Both the position numbers and the translations under genes were made by a program. 64,000 nucleotides of DNA from Methanomicrobiales archaeon HGW-Methanomicrobiales-1 (lineage in GTDB: Archaea > Halobacteriota > Methanomicrobia > Methanomicrobiales > Methanospirillaceae), in assembly GCA_002839675.1 (NCBI GenBank), contig PGYM01000001.1, positions 1,151,881 through 1,215,880 on the forward strand, written 5' to 3'. Below are positions 1 to 7,979 of the stretch, one piece after another. Positions within the stretch are counted from its first letter, which is position 1; every line of letters begins with the position of its first letter. The notes under the pieces are model-generated. The model was given only the letters and a program-made list of their open reading frames with translations, did no database searches and was not told the DNA's origin.

Positions 1-74
1 GTCTCGCGGAGGATGACCCGGAGATCGGTAAGAGTATAGAGTGCCTGGAATGTCATGTCAACTGCCCGTTTTGA
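1..74 (+). CDS. C-terminal end of a cysteine-containing protein (partial)
   Basis: Codons read from base 3 stay open to the TGA at 72-74 and give 23 residues ending CLECHVNCPF. The spacing C-x2-C-x3-C in the last nine residues suggests binding of a metal or an Fe-S cluster, but too little is present to name a family. The gene begins outside the window. It is followed after 95 bases by a YkgJ-type cysteine-cluster gene on the same strand. Confidence 0.5.
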   Translation, partial: LAEDDPEIGKSIECLECHVNCPF

Positions 75-169
75 CAATGGAATCACCTTACTAGTATTGG
101 ACTGTTATGAAATAAGTAACCGCTTTTTTTTATGCCGGAACACTGGGTATATCGTATCCTGCACGATAT

Positions 170-673
170 ATGGGTAGGAAGGCGTTACCGTTGGCGTTTA
201 CCTGTCAGCAGTGCGGGGAGTGCTGCAGCTCCATGGGCGAGATCATTGAACTAATAGAAGAGTTCGAGCCCTTTTCGTTCCGGATCAGGTTTTCCGTTAC
301 CGGAGAAGAACGGATCGTATCGGTAGATCCTGAAAAACGGGAATTGTTCCGTTTTCAGGACATCCGATCGCAGCGGCCCATGGCATGCCCGTTCCTGCGG
401 GAGACCGATTCCAAAAAATGCGTCTGTTCTGTCCACACGTCACGTCCCGACCTCTGCCGCCAGTATGCCTGCTATCGCATCCTGGTACTGGACACGCAGG
501 AAAGAAAGATAGGGAAGGTGGCAGCGGCCTCACGATATTTTTCTTCAACAAACGACAAGCTTCGCACACTCTGGAACAGGGAGATTGCCGGAGTTGCGAT
601 ACCGGACGAAACCTGCTGGGAAGAGCATGTGGAACAGGTACTTTGCCCGGCAGGATACCGGGTTGTGCGGTGA
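170..673 (+). CDS. YkgJ-family cysteine cluster protein
   Basis: A 167-residue cytosolic protein with the family signature CQQCGECC at residues 12-19, then CPFL near residue 74 and further cysteines (CVCSVH, DLCRQYACY) up to residue 101. This arrangement is typical of the YkgJ / Fe-S-cluster oxidoreductase-like family, whose cysteines are thought to bind zinc or an iron-sulfur cluster; the substrate is unknown. The C-terminal half (residues 105-167) is less conserved in style. No Shine-Dalgarno is seen before the ATG, so a leaderless or short-leader transcript is possible. Two more members lie at 3936-4331 and 15089-15523; the three differ in length and are not tandem copies. Confidence 0.85.
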   Translation: MGRKALPLAFTCQQCGECCSSMGEIIELIEEFEPFSFRIRFSVTGEERIVSVDPEKRELFRFQDIRSQRPMACPFLRETDSKKCVCSVHTSRPDLCRQYACYRILVLDTQERKIGKVAAASRYFSSTNDKLRTLWNREIAGVAIPDETCWEEHVEQVLCPAGYRVVR

Positions 674-1232
674 TTGGCGTACAGAATCCTCATCTTATCT
701 GCTGACATGATATTTGGCACCGGATCTCGTGGTCCATCACACATCAATGCTCATACGGGCAACCCGTATGCGGGTAACGGCTGACCGGGGTCACTCTGAC
801 CGGAACTTCACCTGTACAAAAACAAGAAGATTTCTTTATGTATTTACACGGGTAATGCTGGATACGAAGACCAATGATAAGTTTTTCTTATTTTTGCAAA
901 CATCTTGCTGGCACCCAGCCGACAAAAGGAAATGAATCCGGAATTCCAACCTGTGCAAAAAAACATGAAACCGGTGATTACTGCACCCCGGATTCTGCAG
1001 AAAAATCTGTAGAAGCAAAAACCTTGTGCCGCGATGCAGATTTTATAAAAATACCCGTTATGGGAAAAAAGAGATCGTGATGAAGGAAATCTGATAAAAA
1101 ATCTATATTTTACCGGTAAGAAATCTTACGGGGCACCATCACAGCAAAAGCAGTTTTCTTAACAGTTATCATCTCCCATGATCAACTGGTAAGATGTGAT
1201 CCGGCTCAGGTAATCCGGGCCGGGAGGTAGGA
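674..1232. other. Gap with no recognisable gene; leader of the homospermidine unit
   Basis: These 559 bases hold only short overlapping open frames without recognisable protein character or ribosome sites. Bases 870-1120 are A/T-rich. A TATA-like stretch CTATATTTTA lies at 1103-1112 and could start transcription near 1135, leaving a leader of about 100 bases before the GTG at 1233. The end of the leader carries GGGAGG (1222-1227). Confidence 0.4.
1103..1112 (+). promoter_or_regulatory. Putative TATA box of the homospermidine operon
   Basis: CTATATTTTA in an A-rich context, about 130 bases before the GTG of the homospermidine synthase. Assignment rests only on resemblance to the archaeal box A; the B-recognition element is not clear. 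Confidence 0.3.
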
Positions 1233-2675
1233 GTGGAATTTAAAAATAAGGTATTAATTATTGGTTATGGGGCAGTGTCCAAGTGCACACTCCCCATCCT
1301 GCTCCGGCATGTAAACATACCACTTGAAAATATTACCATTATCGATTTTAAAGATATGGCGCCGGATCTCAAGGCGTGGATAACCGGGGGTCTCCGGTTT
1401 TTCAAGAGAAAGGTCACAAGGGACAATCTTGACCAGACACTCTCGGAATTTCTTGCCGATGGGGGCCTCCTGATTGACCTTGCATGGAACATTGACTGCT
1501 GCGAACTGGTGCAGTGGTGCCATGACCATAACGTCATGTACGTAAATACATCGGTTGAAGCCTGGGATCCGGAAGCGGAGAAATTCACTGCCGGCCCATA
1601 TGAAAAGACCCTGTATTTCCGGCAGATGAAACTCCATGAACTCACGAAAGACTGGCATGACGGTGCAACCTGCGTGGTGGATCACGGTGCAAATCCCGGC
1701 CTTATCTCTCATTTCGCACGGCAGGGACTCTGCGATATTGCGCGCAGGATGATTGCAGATGACATTGCCCCGGATCCGGAACTGATGAAGAACCTGATCC
1801 TTGAGCAGAATTTCGCCGGTCTTGCCATGGAAACCGGTGTAAAAGTCATCCACTGTTCGGAGAGAGATACCCAGATCTCCCGCTCACCCAAGATTGTCGA
1901 TGAATTTGTCGGAACATGGTGTATTGAAGGACTCCGGGAAGAAGGGACCGCCCCGGCAGAGATTGGGTGGGGCACTCATGAAAAAGAGCTGCCGGATAAA
2001 GCCATTATCCCTCCGGTTGGCCCCAAAAACGAGATCCTGCTGACAAAGATGGGGATCAATACCTGGGTGCGCTCATGGCTTCCTCACCACGAGATTGTGG
2101 GAATGGTCATACGGCATGGCGAAGCATTCGGCATATCCGATCGCTGGACCGTATGGAAAGACGGCACCGCAATTTACCGGCCTACTGTGCATTATGCGTA
2201 CCTGCCCTGTGATGCAACCGTTGCATCAATCCATGAGCTGCGGGGGAGAAATTACGAGCTGCAACCAAAACTCCGGATCTTAAATGACCGGGAGATTATC
2301 AGCGGATCGGATACTTTAGGCGCGCTCCTTATGGGCCACCCCTATAACTCCTGGTGGACGGGAAGTATTCTCTCTATCGAGGAAGCAAAAACCCTCGCCC
2401 CCGGCCAGAACGCGACTACGGTACAGGTCGGTCTCGGCGTGGTCACCGCGATCATGTGGATGATTGAAAATCCCAAGCGTGGGTTCTGCCTGCCCGATGA
2501 CCTGCCCCATGAATTTGTACTGGATATTGCAAGGCCGTATCTTGGCGAATTTTACTCGTGCGCTTCAGACTGGACTCCGTTGAAAAACAGGGCGGTCTAT
2601 TTCAAGGAGAATCCGGAGAATGACTATGACCGGGAAGATGTCTGGCAATTCAAAAACTTCTTATTTGTGCAATGA
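1233..2675 (+). CDS. hss: Homospermidine synthase
   Basis: A 480-residue homologue of bacterial homospermidine synthase (about 477 residues), an NAD-dependent enzyme that couples two putrescines, or putrescine and spermidine, to homospermidine. The N-terminal Rossmann fold starts with VLIIGYGAVSKCTLP (residues 7-21). Family segments follow in order: GANPGLIS, ERDTQ, IGWGTHE, YRPTVHYAYLPCD, LAPGQNATTVQV and the C-terminal YLGEF...DWTPL. The start is GTG with GGGAGG 5 bases upstream. The stop codon directly abuts the start of the decarboxylase gene, so the two are certainly co-transcribed. That gene would supply the putrescine. Confidence 0.9.
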   Translation: MEFKNKVLIIGYGAVSKCTLPILLRHVNIPLENITIIDFKDMAPDLKAWITGGLRFFKRKVTRDNLDQTLSEFLADGGLLIDLAWNIDCCELVQWCHDHNVMYVNTSVEAWDPEAEKFTAGPYEKTLYFRQMKLHELTKDWHDGATCVVDHGANPGLISHFARQGLCDIARRMIADDIAPDPELMKNLILEQNFAGLAMETGVKVIHCSERDTQISRSPKIVDEFVGTWCIEGLREEGTAPAEIGWGTHEKELPDKAIIPPVGPKNEILLTKMGINTWVRSWLPHHEIVGMVIRHGEAFGISDRWTVWKDGTAIYRPTVHYAYLPCDATVASIHELRGRNYELQPKLRILNDREIISGSDTLGALLMGHPYNSWWTGSILSIEEAKTLAPGQNATTVQVGLGVVTAIMWMIENPKRGFCLPDDLPHEFVLDIARPYLGEFYSCASDWTPLKNRAVYFKENPENDYDREDVWQFKNFLFVQ

Positions 2676-3902
2676 ATGAATCATGTAATGACAAAAATCG
2701 CAGTCGACGCAAAGAAGAAGAGAAAAAAGAAAGGGACTGATGACGGGGTCCATCATATCAGCGAAGCCCGGAAAGAACTGTTGCAGGACCTTACCCGGGA
2801 ACATGGCACCCCCATCTTTGTCATTGATCATGAAAAACTCCGGGATAATTACCGGGAATTCCGGGAAAACCTGCCCAAAGTTCAGGTATATTTTGCGGTA
2901 AAAGCGAATTCCAACCCGGAGATTGTCAGGACATTGTATGACATGGGCAGCAGCTTCGATGTTGCCTCCATGCCGGAGTTCATGATCGTTTACGAGAATA
3001 TCCGGAAAATGCCTGCCAGGGAACGGCAGGACTGGATCTGGGACAAAATAATCTATGCAAATACGATCAAGCCGATAGAAACGTTAGAAGCACTGGATAA
3101 ATACAACCCGTTAGTCACGTTCGACAATATTGAAGAGCTAAAAAAACTCCGCAAGCATGCACCCCATGCAGGGCTTATACTCAGGATACGGGTGCCCAAT
3201 ACCGGTTCTCTGGTTGAACTCTCCTCAAAGTTCGGCGCCCACCCGGGCGAGGCCGTGGACCTGATCGTTGCCGCCTTTGATATGGGACTTGTTGTGGAAG
3301 GCCTCAGCTTCCACGTGGGCAGCCAGTGCACCAATTTCGAAAACTATGTCCAGGCCCTGCAACTCTCCGCAGATATCATCAGTGAAGTAGAGACACGGAC
3401 CGGACAGAAACTCCGGATTCTTGATATCGGCGGGGGCTTTCCCGTAAAGTATTATCCCGAGGTAAAATCGTTTAAGATACTTGCAAAACAACTGACTGCC
3501 GAGATCAAACGACTGTTCCCCAAGGATATGCAGATCCTTGCAGAACCCGGCCGTTTCCTGGTTGCCAATGCCTGCGAAGTTGTTGCAAAGGTTGTCGGCA
3601 AGGCCTTCCGCGACGGGAAACCCTGTTATTACATCAACGACGGGGTTTACCACACGTATTCCGGCCAGGTCTTTGACCACAGTACGTACCCCGTCCTGTC
3701 TTTCAAGGAAGGAGAGACGCACATCTCCGCTGTTTTCGGTCCAACCTGTGATGCCTTTGATACCATCACGCTTTCCGCGGAACTGCCGGATCTCGAGATC
3801 GGCGACCTGGTATATTCAGAAAATATCGGGGCCTACTCCCATGCCTCCTCAACCTACTTCAACGGGTTTCCACCGGCAAAGGTCGTGCATATCAACAAGT
3901 GA
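2676..3902 (+). CDS. PLP-dependent ornithine/lysine/diaminopimelate-type decarboxylase
   Basis: A 408-residue fold-type III (alanine-racemase-like) decarboxylase, probably ornithine decarboxylase making putrescine. Key segments: YFAVKANSNP with the PLP-binding lysine (about residue 73), FHVGSQC, ILDIGGGFP for the phosphate, AEPGRFLV, YYINDGVY, and FGPTCDAFD with the catalytic cysteine from the neighbouring subunit. GAYSHASSTYFNGF closes the active-site barrel. The ATG follows the upstream TGA without a gap; a second ATG at 2688 is possible. Residues 10-25 are a lysine-rich extension. Position next to homospermidine synthase favours ornithine over diaminopimelate as substrate; lysine cannot be excluded. 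Confidence 0.85.
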   Translation: MNHVMTKIAVDAKKKRKKKGTDDGVHHISEARKELLQDLTREHGTPIFVIDHEKLRDNYREFRENLPKVQVYFAVKANSNPEIVRTLYDMGSSFDVASMPEFMIVYENIRKMPARERQDWIWDKIIYANTIKPIETLEALDKYNPLVTFDNIEELKKLRKHAPHAGLILRIRVPNTGSLVELSSKFGAHPGEAVDLIVAAFDMGLVVEGLSFHVGSQCTNFENYVQALQLSADIISEVETRTGQKLRILDIGGGFPVKYYPEVKSFKILAKQLTAEIKRLFPKDMQILAEPGRFLVANACEVVAKVVGKAFRDGKPCYYINDGVYHTYSGQVFDHSTYPVLSFKEGETHISAVFGPTCDAFDTITLSAELPDLEIGDLVYSENIGAYSHASSTYFNGFPPAKVVHINK

Positions 3903-3935
3903 GCGTTTCCGGGTAAAACTTCCGGAAATCTTTTT

Positions 3936-4331
3936 TTACGGCGAATTATTCCGGCAGGCCGGGCAGTTCAGGGCATAGTCACGGATACCCTCGTTCCATG
4001 GCGTAAACCCAATGCAGACTTTTGGTTTGGTGTCATGAATTTTACAGTAAACCTTTCCATCTTCCGCCCGCCAGAAAAACGGACAATAAGTCAATGACCG
4101 GCCATCTGGATCAGTCCAGTAATCTATGCGGACAATACGGGAAAGATCTTCTTCGGAAATATTCTTCCCGGTGCATCGTTTCCGGTCGGTAAACCGGATC
4201 AGAACATGCTGCAGGATATCCCGGCGATCTGCCCGTATCCAGGGGATGAGATCTTCGATCATTCCTTTCTGCCCCCAGCCCCACTTCTCACAGCACCTGC
4301 CGCATTGCTGACAATCCTGAACGGGAGTCAT
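3936..4331 (-). CDS. YkgJ-family cysteine cluster protein
   Basis: A 131-residue protein opening with CQQCGRCC (residues 7-14), followed by YCPFFW, VYCKIH, KVCIGF and a final CPAC near the C-terminus. The eight or nine cysteines match the YkgJ family pattern for a bound metal or Fe-S cluster. It has the same N-terminal signature as the proteins at 170-673 and 15089-15523 but a different middle part rich in Asp/Arg and Trp. It converges with the polyamine operon, 33 bases after its end. Biochemical role unknown. Confidence 0.85.
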   Translation of the reverse strand: MTPVQDCQQCGRCCEKWGWGQKGMIEDLIPWIRADRRDILQHVLIRFTDRKRCTGKNISEEDLSRIVRIDYWTDPDGRSLTYCPFFWRAEDGKVYCKIHDTKPKVCIGFTPWNEGIRDYALNCPACRNNSP

Positions 4332-4461
4332 GTAAAATCACACCGGAGAACAGTTGGCTGAAAGATACGTAAAGGCGTTTTTACTAAAAAAATTCGCGTT
4401 ACGATGTTGATTATGCGGGAGAAGGGAAATAGGTAGTACCGGCTTTAAAAAAAACCGGTTT

Positions 4462-4608
4462 TTACGCGGACCTGACATCTTTTGAATTGCAGGACGGACA
4501 GGAAGGACGTGTTGTACCATCCCATGAGAATTCCTCTCCGCACTCATTACAGCAGCAGTCAGGGCACCCGGGATCCAGAACATAAATTGCAAACGGTTCA
4601 CCCTGCAT
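4462..4608 (-). CDS. Small zinc-ribbon protein (48 residues)
   Basis: A 48-residue open frame beginning MQGEPFAIYV with two cysteine pairs: CPDCCCNEC in the middle and CPSC near residues 37-40. This is the layout of a compact zinc ribbon, similar to small rubredoxin-like or transcription-factor-type knuckles. The ATG has AGAGGA about 6 bases upstream, which supports translation. A TATA-like GCTTTATTTT lies about 45 bases upstream of the start. No partner gene is evident; it lies alone between a YkgJ gene and the response regulator. Confidence 0.6.
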   Translation of the reverse strand: MQGEPFAIYVLDPGCPDCCCNECGEEFSWDGTTRPSCPSCNSKDVRSA

Positions 4609-4899
4609 ATTCTTCCTCTTCTTTGAATAGTATTAGAAGGCGATTGGGAAAATAAAGCTTGTGAAATAATTATACGGGAGATGAATACTTTTTTAAAATG
4701 GCATACAAAAAAATGGAAACCGGGTAATGAAGCCTGGTTGAAATCATCATTTTCCCGATGCTTACTATTCTCTTCTGCAACCAAAGGTGACCCTCTCCCC
4801 AAGACAGGGGGCAACTCAAGGCGATCATTCTTCTGACCCCCATATCTTCAGGTTTTTCATCAGCACCCTGAACGTTAACAAGAATGCGGGAATGGGTTG

Positions 4900-6350
4900 T
4901 TACTTTCCCGGGCGTTTAAAAATACCGAGAATTGCAGAAATAATTCCTGACAGGAAACCCCCCTGCGAGGAAGTTTCAGGTACATCTCCTTTGGGTGCGG
5001 TTCCTTTGTCCCCAGAGGAACTGCCTTTGTTCGGGCCCCTCCGTAAGGATGTGTCTGTTCCGGAACCGAAAGGGCGGGGTGTGGATGCACCGGGTGAACC
5101 GGGATTATTGTCAATAGTCCTCGCACTCAGGGAACGGGGCACCGGAACAGCAGGCTGTTTTGGTTCAGCAACAGGGAGTGTTTTTTCAGGGGAGGAAACT
5201 TCGTCTTCACGTCCGGAGGTTCCGGTCAGTGATTGCTCATGGGGCAGAGAAGGGGATGGTGGTATTTCAGAATCCTCTTCCGAAAGAGAGATGCCAGAGA
5301 ACACGGGGCCTGATGGGGATTTGTCGTTGGGGGATTCTTCCGGTACCGTTATCTCCGGTTCTTCCCGGGGAAAATCTCCCGGGCCGCTGTCATGAATTAG
5401 AGAAACGGGTTTGGTAGTCTCAGGAATTGCTTCCGCATCCGGCAGAATATTTTCCGGGGGGGGGACCTCATGAACAGTCACGATTTCCGGGATCTTCACT
5501 TCCGGTACAGGGTCATCAGCAGCGGATAGTATCAATCCGGCATCAGAAATGCCGGGCGAATCCGAAGAGACATGCGGAGCAGCTGTACCTGATTCACCAT
5601 CAGGAGGCAGGCTTTTTTCTTTACCATCAGGTGTTGCTGGTGCCGAACCGTTGCTGGTTTTCATTTCAGAATCCTTTGCAACGGACTCCTGGATCTCGCT
5701 GTACAGCTTAGCCTCCAGAAGATGTTCCTGTTCTATCCTTGCCTCAATCGCCGTGATAACGTTTTCAAGATCCGCACGGGCCTTCGTATCCTCATCACGA
5801 ATCAGGGAGAGCTGGACTTTCATATTCTGGAGAAGGCTGACATCCACTTCCTGGCTTGTCATCAGCGAAGTATATTCATCGATCCGGTCCTGCCCGATTC
5901 CCGCAGCACACCATGATTCTACACATTCGCGGTTGGCTTTCTGGCGTGCGAGGACTTTTTCTATCGCTTCGATAAGCTTTTTCGGAGTTACCGGTTTTGT
6001 GACAAAATCATCGATACTGATCCGGTGCTCTTCTGCTTCCTCAGCACTGATCTTTTTTGCAGAGAACATCAGGACCGGGATATGCCGGGTAGCAGGGTTT
6101 TCCTTGATTCGTGCCAGCGTTTCCCACCCGTCCATGGGTTCCATCATGATATCGAGGATAATGATTGACGGCTTTTCCTTTTTGAGGATGTCAAGGCACT
6201 GCTGCCCGCCATATACAGCAAGGGGGTTATACTTTTTTTTCAGGATGGAAACGAGCCCGTCAACAATGAACGAACTGTCATCTACGATAAGAATGGTATC
6301 AGTCAGGGAAACCAGCCCCCGTTGCTTTTTTTCCGCTTGTTCTGTTGCAT
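4900..6350 (-). CDS. Response regulator with long disordered tail; N-terminus needs a frameshift
   Basis: The uninterrupted frame encodes a CheY-like receiver (IVDDS acidic pocket, phospho-acceptor in ILDIMMEP, conserved Lys in FVTKP) but has no ATG/GTG/TTG before its first strand. A good ATG at 6350 is in another frame and runs into a stop. The two frames join if the T-run at 6326-6332 (A-run on the coding strand) is one base longer, giving about 483 residues. After the receiver come a helical region, a Pro/Ser/Glu-rich unstructured stretch of about 230 residues, and a hydrophobic C-terminus (FLSGIISAILGIFKR) that could touch the membrane. Without the shift only an internal ATG at 6147 is available, which would remove half of the receiver. 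Confidence 0.7.
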
Positions 6351-6486
6351 GGTATGTTTCAGACAGGAATTTTTCAAATGTCCGGGTATTTCCCGTGAAT
6401 CATCACTTGCACAAATATCCATAATTTGCAGTGAGTGTATGCTCAGTACACATATGCTAAATTTGCTGATAAAATACGATGATGAA

Positions 6487-6663
6487 ATGGTTTTCATGGT
6501 AACTCAACAGATACCGGCAAAATCAATACGTACCGGAAAAATATACCGGCAGACAAACAAAAGAAGTGCAGCGATTTATCCGGAAACGGGCATTTCATTA
6601 GCCAAAATTTCATCTGGCGATAAAATTGCCCTGATTGGGATTGGAGACCAAATATATAATTAA
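6487..6663 (+). CDS. Possible small hypothetical protein (58 residues)
   Basis: An open frame of 58 residues ending SSGDKIALIGIGDQIYN, with beta-strand-like spacing in the second half. It has no Shine-Dalgarno, but an A/T-rich stretch about 28 bases before the ATG would suit a leaderless transcript. Codon third positions are more A/T-rich than in neighbouring genes, which weakens the case. No family recognised. Confidence 0.3.
   Translation: MVFMVTQQIPAKSIRTGKIYRQTNKRSAAIYPETGISLAKISSGDKIALIGIGDQIYN
6650..6660 (+). promoter_or_regulatory. Putative TATA box of the envelope cluster
   Basis: AAATATATAAT ends 35 bases before the ATG at 6696 and would place transcription start near 6681. GGTGA at 6686-6690 then serves as ribosome site. 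It overlaps the end of the doubtful small frame at 6487-6663. Confidence 0.45.
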
Positions 6664-6695
6664 CTGAAACGACATGATAGGTGTTGGTGAAAACC

Positions 6696-7040
6696 ATGTC
6701 AGATGATAATTCAGACAAAAGGGAAACGGTTGGCGTTGCAAGTGCGGGCAGGTATAAGATCCAGACCGCAGAAGCACTCGAAGAAGCGGCCCGCAGACTG
6801 CGGAATGCTGAGGCCCCGGTAAATGAAGAGGATGTCCGACAGATCCTTAATGAAGTCGAATCCCGGGTAAGCCAGTTTAAAACCGAAGTTGGCGAAGGGT
6901 ACGAAAGAGTTGAAGCGGATTACCACAAAAAGGTCAAGCCTGTGGAGCATATCATCATCGAACATCCCATTCCCGCAGTCCTTATCGCAGCCGGCATCGG
7001 GGTTCTTATCGGTATGTTGATCTTCAAATCCCGCGACTAA
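6696..7040 (+). CDS. YqjD/ElaB-like membrane-anchored protein
   Basis: A 114-residue protein with a soluble helical, charged N-terminal part (residues 20-85, likely coiled coil) and one C-terminal membrane segment of the type IPAVLIAAGIGVLIGML ending FKSRD. This is the architecture of the DUF883/YqjD/ElaB family of inner-membrane proteins, which in enterobacteria associate with ribosomes in stationary phase; homology is by architecture only. The ATG at 6696 with GGTGA upstream is preferred over a GTG at 6681. It is first in a tight same-strand group (14-base gap, then an overlap) with a YqjE-like protein, which is also the order in bacteria. Confidence 0.65.
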   Translation: MSDDNSDKRETVGVASAGRYKIQTAEALEEAARRLRNAEAPVNEEDVRQILNEVESRVSQFKTEVGEGYERVEADYHKKVKPVEHIIIEHPIPAVLIAAGIGVLIGMLIFKSRD

Positions 7041-7054
7041 AAACGAGGGATCAC

Positions 7055-7426
7055 ATGGACGAAAGCGCCGGCACAACAGACCCGTCAATAGAATCAGAAT
7101 TCGTCAGGACCTGCAAGTATATCGATCTGTACCTCCAGCAAAAAACGGACCTGTTCCTGCAGCACTATGTGTTAGAACCGTTCGATCTCCTGTTCAAACG
7201 GACCATGTACCTGTCAGTAATTGTCACTTTACTCGCAGGAGGGACCCTGGCCCTGGGATTGGGAATGATCCTTTTCCTTTCCACCTTTGTCCCGCTCTGG
7301 GCAGCCCTGCTCATCATGGGTGCAATAGTCTTTGCAGCCGGCGGGATCATCGCGCACATCATTTTGTCGGATAAAATTGTCTTAAAGACCCCTACTGCGG
7401 AGACGATTGACCATGGAAAACCGTAG
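7055..7426 (+). CDS. YqjE-like/holin-superfamily small membrane protein
   Basis: A 123-residue protein with a helical N-terminus (residues 1-45) and two long hydrophobic segments: about 47-75 (MYLSVIVTLLAGGTLALGLG) and 78-105 (FVPLWAALLIMGAIVFAAG). This resembles the YqjE / Phage_holin_3_6 (PF07332) proteins that accompany YqjD. GAGGG lies 7 bases before the ATG. The end overlaps the next gene by 14 bases, so the genes are translated from one message. The function in bacteria is not established; here a role in envelope organisation is inference. Confidence 0.6.
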   Translation: MDESAGTTDPSIESEFVRTCKYIDLYLQQKTDLFLQHYVLEPFDLLFKRTMYLSVIVTLLAGGTLALGLGMILFLSTFVPLWAALLIMGAIVFAAGGIIAHIILSDKIVLKTPTAETIDHGKP

Positions 7427-7814
7427 GCCCATAACCGAAGAAGATTTACTTGTCACCGAAAGGTTGATCGCAGAATCCTATAAGAAGCTGAAAAAAAGTG
7501 TGGTACAGGCACCGGTTCGGGCGCTTGGCCCCATAAGCCAGGTGATCAGCGATCACCCGGTTGAAGCTGCAGCAACGGCAGTCGGGGGAGGAATCGCTGC
7601 ATACGGGATTGCCAGGATGTTAGCCCCGCACAGCAGGGATAATGAATATCGAAAAAAGCACGGCAAAAAAAAGAAATCTAAGCGCCGGTACGACCCGATG
7701 ATGGATATCCTCTCGGCAATTGTCCCGCTGGTAATTCCCTATATTGCCGGCTATCTTGAGAAATACATGGGTAATTCAGGGACATCCCACGAGAAAACCC
7801 CCCAGCAGGATTAA
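7413..7814 (+). CDS. Unknown membrane-associated protein of the envelope cluster
   Basis: A 133-residue protein: helical N-terminus, a glycine/alanine-rich segment around residues 45-65 (AATAVGGGIAAYGIARM), a very basic stretch (KHGKKKKSKRR, about 76-89), and a hydrophobic helix near residues 95-112 (ILSAIVPLVIPYIAGYL). The ATG at 7413 lies inside the end of the preceding gene; a TTG at 7407 is an alternative. The third position in the YqjD/YqjE-like set is analogous to bacterial YqjK, but no sequence similarity is evident. Function unknown. Confidence 0.6.
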   Translation: MENRRPITEEDLLVTERLIAESYKKLKKSVVQAPVRALGPISQVISDHPVEAAATAVGGGIAAYGIARMLAPHSRDNEYRKKHGKKKKSKRRYDPMMDILSAIVPLVIPYIAGYLEKYMGNSGTSHEKTPQQD

Positions 7815-7979
7815 TTTCTTCGCAGGGGATATGTAGAATTTTTTTTTATATCTGCAACTATCAGTTTGCCCGGATCACAGGATATCCGGTTACCCCATAA
7901 AAAAAGTTGCGGGAATATTACAAACCCCGGATCCCATGCAACTGGTGCGGATGAATAATATTAACCAGAAGACATAGTA

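Noticed and set aside
714..1080. Two overlapping frames in the gap before the homospermidine operon
   Set aside because: No ribosome sites, irregular composition, and no protein-like pattern.
4787..5711. Long forward frames opposite the tailed response regulator
   Set aside because: They mirror the Pro/Ser/Glu-rich tail coded on the minus strand and have no domain of their own.
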